Shown here: in pieces, positions 47,249 through 58,506 of the stretch | How positions within the stretch are numbered: the first letter of the stretch is position 1 | How the letters are laid out: every line of letters begins with the position of its first letter | DNA from: Furcasterigmium furcatum | Taxonomy: Eukaryota; Ascomycota; Sordariomycetes; Glomerellales; Plectosphaerellaceae | Assembly (NCBI GenBank): GCA_001599815.1 | Contig: BCIA01000003.1 | Location: 5,867,598 to 5,931,597 of the forward strand | DNA: 64,000 bases | Direction: 5' to 3' | The notes under the pieces: model-generated | The model's input: only the letters and a program-made list of their open reading frames with translations | Database searches by the model: none | Told to the model about the DNA's origin: nothing | Translations under genes and position numbers: made by a program

Positions 47249-49832
47249 TTACATGCCAACCATGCCGACTTTGGTGCCATAGAAGGTAGGGCCGGCGACC
47301 TCGGCGATCTGCAGCACAGCTAGGAGCACAAATGCCACAGACTCTCCAGCGATGCCGCCAGAAGCAACACTATAGCCGTACTGAGAAAACGACTTGGCGT
47401 TCACGCGCTTCCAGATAAGGACGATGATCATGCCAACCGCCATGGTGAGTGGCAGAAAACTTCCAGGAATCGTCATAGCCAAGCCGACGATGGGCATCTC
47501 TGGGAGGAATTCTGCAATCTTCTTGTGCTTCGTACCCCGAAGCCACCTTGTAAGGGCGGTGACGAAAATCCCAACAAGCGTTAGAATAATAGAGAACACC
47601 CAAGACGATCTGGTGACTGGAAATTCTGGCGAGAGAATACCGACTGTGACCGCACGCCACGCACCAACGGCGGGGGNGGNGAAGGAACAAGTCAGTGCCT
47701 GGGCATCGATGATGCAAGGGTATGCCTTGCAGAACAAAACAAACAACCCTGGGGATTGTATTGCGCCGAACAAAGTGCCGAGAGCCTGAGCATGGAACTG
47801 GGTCCTTGCTGGTGTTCGTAGTAGAAAGCCGGTCTTGAAGTCGCCCATCAGAGCGGCCGATGCTTGAGCCGCGCCTCCCAATACTCCGGCGCCCGCCAGG
47901 TTTGCCAGCATGGACTGGTTGATTGGGTATCCATTAGCTTTCATAATGCTGCCAGTGATGAACTGGGAGGCCTTGGCGACGGTGGCGGCCGGTGAAACGT
48001 TGGAAGCGCCGTACGTTTGGATGGCGACGAAAGACATGAAGATGCCAAAAACCATGTTTAAAAGGTTTATTTGTGCGGGAAGTCCGAAAAGGTAGTGGAG
48101 AGAAACGAGCGAGATAACAAAGATAATAGTGAACAGGGTGAGCCATTCCCAGGTACGGACCTGGTACTCAGGCGCAATCGGGTCGTCGTCTTCCATCGAA
48201 TCGACGGTATTCGGTGGCGCGTTGAGGTCGGCGGCAGCTTGGTCGCCACGGTTCCGCTTCGCGATAGACCGCACGGACAGGGTCAGGCCGGAGAAGCTGT
48301 ACTTCATCATGGCAAAGAGACTCTTCCACTCCATGGCCAGGGAGGTGATGGTGGTTGCCAGCATCATGAAAACCGCGGGCCAGAGGATCCAGTAACGAGG
48401 TGACGGTTCTGTTAAGAAATCGGTCGGAATCATCGCGTTGTATGTGACAAGTTCGGGGTAGGTCTCGCTGATGTGTACACCTTTGGTATAGCCGAGATGC
48501 AAGGTGATGGGCCCGATCACGCCCCAGGCTAACACGGCGCCTCCGATAAATGAGCAAATCACTCTGGGGCCCATAAGCATTCCAAGGCCAATGTACTATG
48601 AACCCTCGGAGTTAGCAATTGCCTAGGTGGAAACATGGAGTGCTCCTCGTCATGCCTGAAGAATAGGGAGATATTGCAAAGACCCCGATCCAGATAGAAC
48701 AAGGTATAGCAACATTGGAAGTAACGAACCGCTGGACTTGTCATGACTGTCGCCCACCCCCAGTTCACCGCGTAGATGGCGCCATGGCCCCCCCACTTGA
48801 AGATATACCAGAAGAAATTGAGCTCGTATAAGACGCCTGGCGCGTAGGAGCTTGCTATGGCCCAGACGAGTGAGGCACAAAAGGTCATGGAGGGTACTGC
48901 CAGCGTCTTCGAGGACTTGCCGTCTGTTTCGGAGTGGAGGGCCCGGATCGTGACGGCGGCTGCGGATCCTGTTGGATAGACAAGGCTGAGAGGTCTTGCG
49001 ATGCGGATGAGAAACATCTTACGCAGGCCGACAGCGTACGAAAGGCCGAAGAATCCAGCAACTAGCGAGTAGCAGAGGAGCTTTCCGTAGTCAGCACTGG
49101 GGCTTGTGCCTAGTAGACCGAGCTGATACATGGCTGGGACAGCAGACATGTAGAGAAAGCCGATGGTCACGCAGCCGCTGGCGACAGCCTGGACGATATT
49201 GTTCTCGTGGGGGCCGAAAGGTTGTTGGAGGAAAGGAATCTATGTTACTTGGTTAAGACGGGGGGTTTGCGCAGGAGTGGTGTGGGGAAGCTACCTTTGC
49301 CTTGATGATGCCTTTGATGATGAAGAAGCCAAAGATGGTCGCAAAAAGCACAGACTCAAGACCGATCCCAGACTTCAGTCCTGCCATTGGATGGAGGATC
49401 AGCTACAATACTATGCTGCGTGTTTTGATGAAGGGGCCGTTTGGTCAGCTACATACCTAGATAGATGTTGCCACAGTTCACAAGGGACCCGAGGATGGTG
49501 CCAACAACAACAGCTCGTATGGTGAAGATACGGACGCTGGGGTCATAATCTCGGACTCCACGGAGAGGTGCGTATAGGTCATCAGCAATTGGTAATTCCG
49601 ACTCACCCTGAAGGGTCGACTGTTTCTCAGTCTCGTCAGTCACCCCCGTCTTGGAGTCGGAGCGTGACTCCACAAGTTTGGCGGCCATGGTGGACTGGGC
49701 TTTGACTCGAGGTGACGCAAAGGGAGAATAGTTATTGTTGGAGTCGGAGCTGGATGTAGAAGACACAGGGAAGCTGCCGGAAGCTTGACTTGAATACTCG
49801 GTCTCCAAGGAAGGCATCAGGTCGCTTATCAT
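47249..49832 (-). CDS. Oligopeptide transporter (OPT family)
   Basis: 772 residues in four exons (49832-49457, 49380-49295, 49239-48730, 48595-47249). A soluble Ser-rich head of about 100 residues precedes many membrane helices. OPT features include R-D-Y-D-P-S-V-R before helix 1, N-I-Y-L-G-L-K-S-G-I-G, Q-Q-P-F-G-P-H-E-N, Y-I-G-L-G-M-L-M-G-P-R-V and M-G-D-F-K-T-G-F-L-L-R-T-P-A-R-T-Q-F. It imports small peptides (or, in some clades, metal-siderophore-like ligands) with protons across the plasma membrane. The first true ATG is at 49832. Bases 47677 and 47680 are N inside a G-run, leaving two residues undefined. Confidence 0.9.
47677..47680. other. Ambiguous bases in a G-rich run
   Basis: Two N occur in GGGGGNGGNG within the OPT coding sequence. 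They show the assembly had trouble at this G-rich run. Confidence 0.95.
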
Positions 49833-50516
49833 CGAATCTGGGTCAAGCCTCCTCGACCCAGAGCCAAGGGTTGGCAACGCCCTATCTCTCAGAGACGTTT
49901 ACCCCGCAAACAAGCTGTCGATAGCAGGTCGCGTGGCAAGGGTATCCGAACGGACGCGGGGAAGTCATGGGTGCTCTCGATAATTCCTCGCAGCGAGGTC
50001 CGAGTCAGGTGGTGGTGGTTTGAGCCAAGCTGAGATGTGTGGTGGAGAGTACCAAAGATAGCGGCAAGCGATTTCCGGCGATTATATTTACCCTTTTAGG
50101 TCACACAACCGCCCCTAGCGGCTCTAGTAATTTGGGACATCCCTGGGCTGCCTCAGCTCGGACTTTTCTCGGACCGGTGACCTTGTAGGCCTACCTAAGG
50201 AATAACAAGGACCCCTTCCAGACCACACACACCCATGGGCGTTTGCTCGCCGGGGCTCACAAGAGCCATAGAGTATAGCTATTTAGAGAATTAATGCTAA
50301 TCGTGTGTAAATAAAAACAGGCCTACGTGTAACGACTCACTTCTAGGACGCCTCGTTAAGCACCTATGTACTTAATAGAAATTAGAAGCGCTGACTAATT
50401 AACCCCAATTATATAGATGAATACATACCTATAATATCTTATCTACTACTATTTTTCCTTTTGCATCTTCCGGCGGTCGACAAAGGCAAAATCGCCATTG
50501 AGACATTGTCTTCACT
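49833..50516. other. Divergent promoter region with AT-rich core
   Basis: Bases about 50270-50460 are clearly AT-rich compared with the surroundings. No gene. It serves the OPT gene on one side and the C2H2/Zn2Cys6 gene on the other. Confidence 0.5.
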
Positions 50517-51875
50517 ATGACATTTCAGTGTACGCACCCTGGATGTCAACGCTCCTATATTCGCAAAGAACACCTGACTCGTCACCAACGACAGCATGAG
50601 GTGCCCCGTCAGTACTCCTGTTCATTATGTTCGTCATCATTCTCGCGAAGGTAGGACACGCACATCTCGTTAAAATATTGAAGGCGCGTGCTGACTCTCG
50701 AGATATAGCGACACGCTCCGCCGCCACATGCTCACACACAACGACTCGCTCGGTTCAGCTCGGGCTGCACAAGCCTGCCAGCCCTGTAGCGCAGCAAAGG
50801 TCCGATGCGACGGTAACAAGCCGCGGTGTGCACGATGTCAAGAAAAAGATGTACCGTGTGGCTGGGCACAGCTGGAACCAAGAGCGCCTTGCGAGGAGGT
50901 GCAACCGGAACCCGTGGACTATACCCAGTGCGATACTACTCCTATTCAGCCCGAGACGGAGGGGGAGCCAGCACTACTGAGGTCATACTTTGACCATGCC
51001 CATGCTTCCTGGCCACTACTACACCGACATAGCTTTCTCTCGCAAGAGCAAGATATTATCTTGGCACAGACGGTCATGGCCATTGGCCTATGGATCAGCG
51101 ATGCGCCATTGGAAGTGCGGAAGCAGGCGAGCGGTGCTCGCGGGGAGCTCATAGGCAAGACGCAAGTCGAATTGGCAAGTCAGTCTTCAGTACAGCCCGT
51201 ATTTTACTAACCTTTAAGCGGTTCAGCCTGACCTACTCCAACAAGCACACAACGGCACCCTCGCATTATCAGCTAAACTTCTCCCCCGACTGCAAGCCAT
51301 GTTCCTCCAGGCCGTGCTGTCACTCTACGTGGGTGGGCAAGAAGCTCATGATGTACCGCTGGTATCTCGCATGCTATATCATTTGTTGGAACGAATTGGG
51401 GCTTTTGACCAGCACACCCTTCAGAATGAACTTTGCCAAGACTGGCTCTTAACTGAGCTGTATCAGCGGTACGTTCTAACGGAATGAACCATGAGCCTAG
51501 GAGCGTTGCGGCGACTAACCAGTCTGGTTTAGCCTTGCGCTTTGCACAGTGAAGCTTGAAATTGTGAGGACCAAAGGCGTCGGTACCGAGTTTCACTTCC
51601 CTTCTCACGTCAGCCCACTGTCCCTTCACATCAGGATTCCGCTGCCCCGAATCATGTGGGATAGAACCTCCTGGGACTCCGGATCATACATTCAGCATCC
51701 GAGTCAAAGCACAGATCACCCCGACCAGCCCGACCAACCCGACGTCTTAATCATCAGCTCGATATTTCAAAGGTCAGCCGTCCCCAAGGACATCCTATCA
51801 CTTTACGCCCTTAAGCGCTTTGACGAAACCTTGCACCAGGCTGTTTTGAACTGGCGCAATGCACATGAAGGCTAG
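50517..51875 (+). CDS. Transcription factor with two C2H2 fingers plus a Zn2Cys6 cluster
   Basis: 394 residues in four exons (50517-50650, 50709-51174, 51227-51468, 51533-51875). Finger 1: C-T-H-P-G-C-Q-R-S-Y-I-R-K-E-H-L-T-R-H. Finger 2: C-S-L-C-S-S-S-F-S-R-S-D-T-L-R-R-H, across intron 1. Then C-Q-P-C-S-A-A-K-V-R-C-D-G-N-K-P-R-C-A-R-C-Q-E-K-D-V-P-C. A fungal-specific regulatory domain follows (L-L-R-S-Y-F-D-H-A-H-A-S-W-P-L-L-H). This C2H2+C6 layout is known in fungi. The protein is short for the class. Intron 2 has the GC donor GCAAGT and a TACTAAC branch; only this splice joins V-E-L to P-D-L-L-Q-Q. The next gene is an NmrA-like protein. Confidence 0.87.
51175..51226 (+). other. Non-canonical GC-AG intron in the C2H2/Zn2Cys6 gene
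   Basis: Donor GCAAGT (the best GC-type consensus), branch TTACTAAC, acceptor GTTCAG, 52 nt. Using the GT three bases further puts a stop directly after the junction. Confidence 0.85.
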
Positions 51876-51958
51876 CTTTGGGAAGCTTGTTCTGGTCTTG
51901 TGATTTCATAGCATTTCATGTTTAGAGTCCAGCATTAAGTCTCCGATTTGGCCCCGTC

Positions 51959-52914
51959 CTAGGCCATGGAAGCGATGATGGCCTTGAACTCTTCGGCGGC
52001 CAACCTCTTAACGCCAAGAAGCTCGTTAGCGGGCTGGAGCGGCTGCAGCTCTGGGTCGACCGCAATAGTAAGCGCCAGCAACTGGAAGACTTCTATGCTC
52101 ACATCGCCACGGTACAGCCGCTGTAACGCTACCTCATTGCGAACTTTGGTCTCAACCTGGACTGTCTCAAGCTTCTCACCCTGAAGGACCTCCTTGACCA
52201 GGTCTAGGACCCGATTCTGGGTAAGGTTGATCACTTCAATGGAAAGAACCTTGTTCCGCGTCTCGTCGGGCCTCTTGAGAGCCCCGATGATGGCATCGCC
52301 AAACGCCGTACGGGTTGTCATGCCGAAGGCTGTCTCGCCGCCGTCGTGGATATAGATCTTGCGTTGCTTCACACCCATGGCGCCCTCGAATCCGAGTATG
52401 AACTCGATCCAGGCGCCGCCGACTAGGGAAGTATATTCTATCTTTCCGGTCTCGGCTGCCGCGACTAGCTCCCTATGGAGCGCAATCTTGGCCGACGCGA
52501 GGAGATTCGATTGTACGGCCGGTCGTCGGTGATCGGTACCCCATTCAGATGGGAAGTAGCGCTTCACGCCGGCAGCGATGGACGCCGACATGACTCGCTG
52601 GTTGACCTCTTGCAGGTTGCCGGGGACGGCATTGACGACGACGTCGGCGTGTTTGAAGGCTTCGGCGAGACTCTCGACGGAGTTGAAGTCTGCGACGTGA
52701 AGGTGGGTGCCGACCGGGATCACGTCCTTCGCGGAGGTTGCGTCGCGGGTGACAACGGTGACTCGGAGGTCGGCGACTTCGGCGAGGCGTTTGGAGAGGA
52801 CGAGGCCAAGGTACCCGGTGCCCTGCGATCAACGTTGGTTAGGTATAGACTGGCAAATCGGCGTTCTGCATTTCGACTTACACCACAGATGGCCACAGAT
52901 TTGAAGAAGGTCAT
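51959..52914 (-). CDS. NmrA-like / isoflavone-reductase-like NAD(P)-binding protein
   Basis: 298 residues in two exons (52914-52882 and 52822-51959). The nucleotide motif G-G-T-G-Y-L-G is formed across the intron. Further features are V-T-V-V-T-R-D, H-V-A-D-F, V-V-N-A-V-P-G and R-Y-F-P-S-E-W-G, typical of the PCBER/NmrA group of atypical SDRs. Some members are redox sensors that bind GATA factors (NmrA); others are reductases in secondary metabolism. The P-S-E-W-G form favours the reductase-like branch. Convergent with the C2H2/Zn2Cys6 regulator, 83 bases between stops. A minus-strand TATAAAGG at 53005-53012 is a good promoter candidate. Confidence 0.87.
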
Positions 52915-53497
52915 AATGATTGATGGGCGCGAAGCAAAGTTGGTCGACGAGTAATGTGGATGTGGCACGAACAGTCTCATGGGTTAGACTTCGCTGAATT
53001 CAGCCCTTTATATGTCAGGGTCGTGGAGCGCTCGCTCCTCCCATTATCAGTGATGCCGTCTTTCTCTTCTACTAATGTGACAGGGTCCTCCCACCGGCCC
53101 CCGATTTATAAACAAGGCCGTATGTTTATCCGTCTGCCTCTTTTTCCAGGCCATGAAGTCAGCAGCGCGCATGGTGACAAAGATAACGTCTCGGGCGGCG
53201 GCCCGTGAGCGATCGGGTCCCGAGGGTTCCGGATCCCCGGTGGGATGACAGTCGGTGGGATAACAGCCGGTGGGATAACAGCCGGTGGGATAACAGCCGG
53301 TGGGATAAATCGGCTGTCCGCATTTGTAATACCTGAATGCATTCTGAAAGTTTATAAGGGGCCCTGAATCAATGAGAACAATATTCTGCAACCCGGATGG
53401 AACACTGAATATAACAAGCTACACAAGAGACCACCTCCATTATTTTCCAGCCTCAAACTTAACATTTCTTTTTCTGCCTCGCAATTCTGCCATCGGT
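52915..53497. other. Divergent promoter region containing a minisatellite
   Basis: Between the NmrA-like gene and the DUF1772 gene. Contains the 15-base tandem repeat listed separately and a minus-strand TATA element. Open minus-strand frames here are only the repeat translated. Confidence 0.6.
53238..53309. repeat. 15-base tandem repeat (about 4.8 units)
   Basis: Unit CGGTGGGATAACAGC, five consecutive copies with one-base variation in the first and a diverged last unit. Located in an intergenic promoter. Confidence 0.9.
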
Positions 53498-54215
53498 ATG
53501 ATCGAGCACGTAGACATTGCAAGGGTCCTGCAAGTAGCCAACCTTGCGGTGACGGCACATTTATCAGGTCAGAGCTATCTCTTATTCAGTTTACCGTTAA
53601 GCTGTTCTGCTTCCTTTAATCCTAAACTCACTCAAAACCATCGCAGGCTTCCAAGTTGCGTCGGATCTAGTCGCAATTCCCAATGCTGTCTCGCTGCAGG
53701 ACAGGCAGGCCATCGTTCGGGCGTGGTTTCGAGCATGGAACGTCGGCCGCAAGTATGGACCAGCCATGGTCATGGCACCTTCGCTGGGTTTCACCGCGAC
53801 GGCATACCTGGGTAAGATGTACTCTCTTTACTCTTCTTCCCTTGGCTTATTGTCTTTCATTTAATGGTTTAAGATGTAATTCTTGTTTGATGGGAACATA
53901 CAAGCTGATGAATTATTTTACCCGCTTCAAGCAGGACGAGAAAGTCCTGCGTTTATTTACAACGTGGCTGCCGCCGCACTCATGGTTTCTGTCTTGCCCT
54001 TCACGAAGTTTGTGGTGTTTCCCATCAACGATATCTTGCTGGAAGAGCACCAACAGGTCTTAGCGTCAGAGAAGGCGCGAGATCTTCCTAGGTCACATCT
54101 AGACCTAGATGGCACCAGAGCTGCGGTACTCCGGTGGAAGAACGGCGACGCTGTTAGGATGGTGTTAGAGCACCTGGCGGTCATTGCTGGAGCTATTGCC
54201 TTGTTGAAGGCCTAA
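53498..54215 (+). CDS. DUF1772 (anthrone-oxygenase-like) membrane protein
   Basis: 172 residues in three exons (53498-53567, 53647-53811, 53932-54215). About four hydrophobic segments (from I-A-R-V-L-Q-V-A-N-L, M-V-M-A-P-S-L-G-F-T-A-T-A-Y, A-A-A-A-L-M-V-S-V-L-P-F-T and a C-terminal helix L-A-V-I-A-G-A-I-A-L-L), with R-A-W-F-x-x-W-N-V-G-R and F-V-V-F-P-I-N-D between. This pattern is DUF1772. Fungal members include anthrone oxygenases of emodin-type and aflatoxin pathways, but most are uncharacterised. No polyketide synthase is in view, so the role is open. Confidence 0.78.
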
Positions 54216-54923
54216 GAGTGTGTCGATGGATGTTTAGAGACCACGGCGAGGGTGGCACAAAGATCGCTGTAAACACGGAAGTGAGCCGAGCTGTATCCTC
54301 GCGGACTCTTGTATTGCAGCGAGATCTATAACCTTATGGGCGAGGCGCAACATAACAGTAAAGGTTTGCCTAGACAAGCTAGCGAACCTGGCAAAAAAGA
54401 TAGATGTTAGAGACAATTAAGATCAAGTGCGCAACATAGGATTATCGCCGAAAATCTATGAGGGATATATACGATGAAGCCGAACTGGAGGGCGATGAGG
54501 GGAGCGATGCTGCCGCCCTTGGCCCTCGCCTCATCGACCTAGTGGCCGGGGTGACGGTGCGCTCCTCGGCACCGCATGCTGATGTGACATCAGCTCCTCT
54601 CTAACCCCCGAAAATGTCAACCCGCGCCCTTGATAAATGATAGTTATAAATTAAAGGGTTATGAATTTAATTGATCAGCTTTTATTAATATGCTCGCCGG
54701 ATGGATTCCATGGAATCGTCAGCGTGGTCTTTGATATGTAAGCTTGCATCATTGGACAGGTCCTCACTCGCATCACGTCATTTGAGGAGCTTGGGTTAGG
54801 ACGGTGGGAGGTCTATAAAGAATGAGTAGCTGTCATCTTCTCCGCGTCAGCCGAACTTTCATCCTGCATCAACCATCGCTCCCTCTCCGTAATCTCCGCC
54901 GCAACAATACCATAGAGTCAGCC
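54216..54923. promoter_or_regulatory. Upstream region of the hydrolase with TATA box
   Basis: An AT-rich patch at 54620-54700 and TATAAAG at 54814-54820. That element lies immediately before an upstream ATG (54822), which argues that the start at 54924 is the real one. Confidence 0.5.
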
Positions 54924-55793
54924 ATGTCGCAGCCACAGATTGCAACCGTCCAGGCAGATGGGATCGAGATATTCTACCGCCATTCTGGCCCAAAGGATGC
55001 ACCGGCAGTGGTCCTCCTCCACGGCTTTCCAACCTCATCGCACATGTTTCGACACCTAATCCCCAAACTGGCGACCAAGTACCGCGTCATTGCCCCCGAC
55101 TTGCCCGGTTTCGGCTTCACCGTCGTGCCCGATTCCCGCAAGTACAAGTACACTTTCGAGAATATCTCAAACACATTTGCGGCCTTTGTGGACGCCCTCC
55201 ACCTAGAGCGTTTCGCGATTTACATCTTCGACTATGGCGCGCCGACGGGGCTACGCTTCGCCATCAAGCGCCCCGATGCCGTGGCAGCGATCATCACGCA
55301 AAATGGCAACGCGTACGTCGAGGGCCTCGGCGAGGGTTTTTGGCCCCCGGTGCAGAAGTACTGGGCCAGCGGCAGCCCTGAGGACCGTGAGGCACTGCTT
55401 GACGCGACCACGTTCGAGGCAACCAAGTGGCAGTACACCGACGGGGCGCCGCATCCTGAGTCCATACCCCCTGAGGCGTACCACCTCGACCAGGCACTGC
55501 TGAACCGTCCGGGGAACCAAGAAATCCAGCTTGACATCTTCTACGACTATAGGACCAATGTGGATCTGTACCCCCAGTTCCAGGAATACTTCCGCACGTC
55601 AGGCATTCCGGTGCTGGCGATCTGGGGGAAGAATGACAGCATCTTCGTTCCGCCGGGTGCTGAGGCGTACAGGCGAGATGTTAAGAAGTTTGAGCTGCAC
55701 TGGTTGGAGGCGGGCCACTTTGCCCTTGAGACTAACGAGGAGAGAGTGGCGAAGCTTATCGATGAATTTTTAGGCAAGAATAGGGTGTTCTAA
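54924..55793 (+). CDS. Alpha/beta hydrolase of the epoxide hydrolase/haloalkane dehalogenase type
   Basis: Intronless, 289 residues from the ATG at 54924 (34 more if 54822 is used). H-G-F-P-T-S-S-H-M-F-R near the start is the oxyanion region. The nucleophile elbow reads I-F-D-Y-G-A-P-T-G, so Asp replaces the Ser of ordinary esterases, as in epoxide hydrolases and haloalkane dehalogenases. The late acid is in W-G-K-N-D-S-I-F-V-P and the His in L-E-A-G-H-F-A-L-E. Cytosolic if started at 54924. The 34-residue extension is Arg/Ser/Leu-rich, like a mitochondrial presequence. Substrate not determined. Confidence 0.85.
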   Translation: MSQPQIATVQADGIEIFYRHSGPKDAPAVVLLHGFPTSSHMFRHLIPKLATKYRVIAPDLPGFGFTVVPDSRKYKYTFENISNTFAAFVDALHLERFAIYIFDYGAPTGLRFAIKRPDAVAAIITQNGNAYVEGLGEGFWPPVQKYWASGSPEDREALLDATTFEATKWQYTDGAPHPESIPPEAYHLDQALLNRPGNQEIQLDIFYDYRTNVDLYPQFQEYFRTSGIPVLAIWGKNDSIFVPPGAEAYRRDVKKFELHWLEAGHFALETNEERVAKLIDEFLGKNRVF

Positions 55794-55911
55794 GAATCTA
55801 GCTAGGCAGAGCGAATAAGTATAATATACTCTCTTCTTTCTCACCAACTACGACGAACGCACTCATGACAGGGAAGTCATGCTCCGCATGGCAAGAGCGG
55901 CCATGCAAATA

Positions 55912-57896
55912 TTATATGTATGCGTGCCCTTGAGGAATCCGAGGTCCATGTTGTAGCCCGTCTGGTTCTGTCATTTCGAGTGAGCCAACATCACGTATGG
56001 GTGAGCTTTGTGCGCTCACCATGTCTTCCTGGGTGGCGCTGCGCCCAACGGCTTTCAGGACTTCCGCATATCTTTTTAGGCCGGGAAAATCAGTCGAGAT
56101 GATATCTAGGAGAAGAGTAGCCTTGGAGATGGATTTTGATGTGGAGGAGGAGTGTTGGTGTAGCTGCGTGGTGCTGGACAGATTCTGGATGAAGACGCTC
56201 ATGCATGCGGAGTGGAAGGCGCTGTAGCCCCACGTCCAGAAGAGAATCTTCTTCTCCCCCGAGGCTTGTGGCAGTTGGTCCATGTAGAGACCCGACAGTC
56301 GGGACACCAATGCTTTTCCGCTCTCGTCCATATAGAGATGTGGGAGGCAGGTGACCCAGCTGAGCGTCTGAAGCAGAAGGACGCTGAAAAGACTCGGTCG
56401 GTTGAGTTCAACGGAATCGATAACCGCAGATATCTCACCGAAGTCGTCTACGGAGAGGACTCTGTTGCTTGATTTGATTTTGGAGACTTTATGAACCCAG
56501 TAGAAGAGGTGGCTGGAGTGACACGATTCAGTGTATTCCTCAGGCGGAAGCTGATGAGCAGTTAGCCTTGCAATCAAGGGCATTCGATTCAATTGAATAT
56601 ATTTACGTCTGTGGTGATGTCTGCGTTTTGGATACCAAAGGGCCGGCCTAGGGCGAGTGAGATCCATCTGAATGTCATGTCAGCGACAGTTCCACGAGCC
56701 ATGTTTGTTCGTAGCACATCGCACCTACCGATCAAAAGCGTAGATGGTCCAGAAGACAAGGCGTCGCTGTTCGATAACAGTATCTGTTGTGAGATCTCTG
56801 AGGGATGATTCGTGGTGGAGGCCCAGCGTGATACAGATCCTGACAGCGAGAGTGTGGATGTGCCACGTCCCTCCGCCGGTCGGGTGAATCAAAGAGTGAA
56901 TGATGAACAAGATCAAGAGTCTAGCCGTGCTCAAGTCTTCTTTTCGAATGGAGAGGTGGAGGCTCTCGGAGGCCAGTAGCGAAAGAGTGCGGGCATGTTC
57001 GAGGTTACGGAAACTGTTGGTGAGGCGAGCAGCGTACAGGGCCCCAATGCAGAGGGCCATGCAGAGAATCGGCTCATCCGAAGCATTCCGAACCTGTCCA
57101 TCTCGCGCAATGCGCAACGCGGAGCGGATATCGTCTTCATCGAGGAACGGGAGAGCGGAGTGGATGTGTTCGATGTAGTGATCGATGTAAGTGTCGTAGG
57201 TCTCCGGTTCCGAGGCCAGAAGCCGAGGCAGCATGTCGAGGTCTTTCGGGGTGGACTTGAGACCCAGTCGGAACACTTCCGTCTCTACGTGTCGAGGGTC
57301 ACTGTTGTCAGCCATGAGGGAGCTGCAAACCATTCGTTCGAAGAGGGATGTCCGCTGATAGCTGCTTGCTCCTGGGGGTGCCTCGCTGAGCAGGTTCCAC
57401 TGGGGCATCACGCGTCGGGATGTGCCTGATCTGGCCTCACTGGCGGTAGTGACCTGCTCATCGTGTGACCGAACAGTAGAAGGGGGCCCGACATTGGTTG
57501 ATGGAGTCTGAATGGAGTGTGGTGCGTTCTGTTCTTGGGCGGTGGTGACGAGGCGCGCTGCCTGAAGTTCAAGTGCGCGAACCTCGCGCTCTAGACTCTC
57601 GATATACCTTTGAACAAATGGTTAGACATTTGCTACTCATGTTATGAAAGAGAAATGCATGTTCTTACCCCCTTGGCAAGTCCTCTGCCACGTCGGGTGA
57701 GTAGTGCTGGCCGGTGAAGCACTCGACGTGCAAGCGACGGCAAGTGGAACATTTCGGATAGAGGCGATCGCACTGCGACATGAGAGTTAGATGAGAATAT
57801 CCCAAGCAAAAGCTCGTCTAGTCTGCAGGCAAGTTCACTGACCTTGGTCTTGCGCTTCCTGCATCGCTGACAGGCCACAGCCATCCGTTGGCTCAT
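55912..57896 (-). CDS. Zn2Cys6 transcription factor (divergent pair, left member)
   Basis: 578 residues in five exons (57896-57843, 57772-57669, 57607-56729, 56667-56607, 56550-55912). The finger C-Q-R-C-R-K-R-K-T-K in exon 1 is completed in exon 2 by C-D-R-L-Y-P-K-C-S-T-C-R-R-L-H-V-E-C. A coiled-coil-like linker (Y-I-E-S-L-E-R-E-V-R-A-L) follows, then the fungal_trans domain with H-Y-I-E-H-I-H-S-A-L-P-F-L-D and L-A-L-G-R-P-F-G-I-Q across intron 3. Exon 4 is 61 nt. Transcribed away from a second Zn2Cys6 gene starting 610 bases to the right. Confidence 0.88.
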
Positions 57897-58506
57897 TGTC
57901 ACTGTCTCTCGGCCGCCGTGACAGTCAGCAACTCCCTGAACGGGGATGGCGTGAGGTACGAGGGACACCAGTGATCGGTGCCAATAAGATGTTTTCGGTT
58001 GGCGCGAGGTTTCTCGTTGCATTGCACCATGGCAGACAGACGATGCAGCGGGCGAACCATTCCAGAGAACGTCTGATCAGGGGTGAAGAACCGGAGAACG
58101 CAACATGGGGCGAGGGCCGCGAGGTCAGTCGTCCCACGCCGTCTCCGCACACCTAGCGGGTGGGGTCATCCCCAGGTTCTCCTCACGGGCTCCGCACTCA
58201 CTGAGGATTCGACCTCGGCCGGATATATGAAGGGAATGACCTCTGTAAATCATAGTAACCAGCAAGCTTGTGCCCTGTCGAATCAGCGGCAGGCACTTTC
58301 CACAACACCCGCCGATAACCGGCGCGCTCTGGATGGCAAGACAACTCCCTTGACTCCAACATCTCCCACCCCCAATGGAAAGGCCCTGATCTAATAATCT
58401 CAAGTAGCCGAGGGGCCTACATGACCGTGCTAGCATGGACGTGAAGAAACCAGTGAGACACCTCCGGCCTCCCCTCGGCTCTCTACCCTTCTAGTCATCT
58501 ACCACG
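57897..58506. promoter_or_regulatory. Shared promoter of two divergent Zn2Cys6 genes
   Basis: 610 bases between the two start codons with no supported gene. Several CGG/CCG triplets, the usual half-sites of Zn2Cys6 proteins, occur here, but spacing was not analysed. Confidence 0.45.

Noticed and set aside
53047..53391. Minus-strand frame with P-T-G-C-Y repeats resembling a structural protein
   Set aside because: It is only the intergenic 15-base tandem repeat read in frame. No start context or domain.
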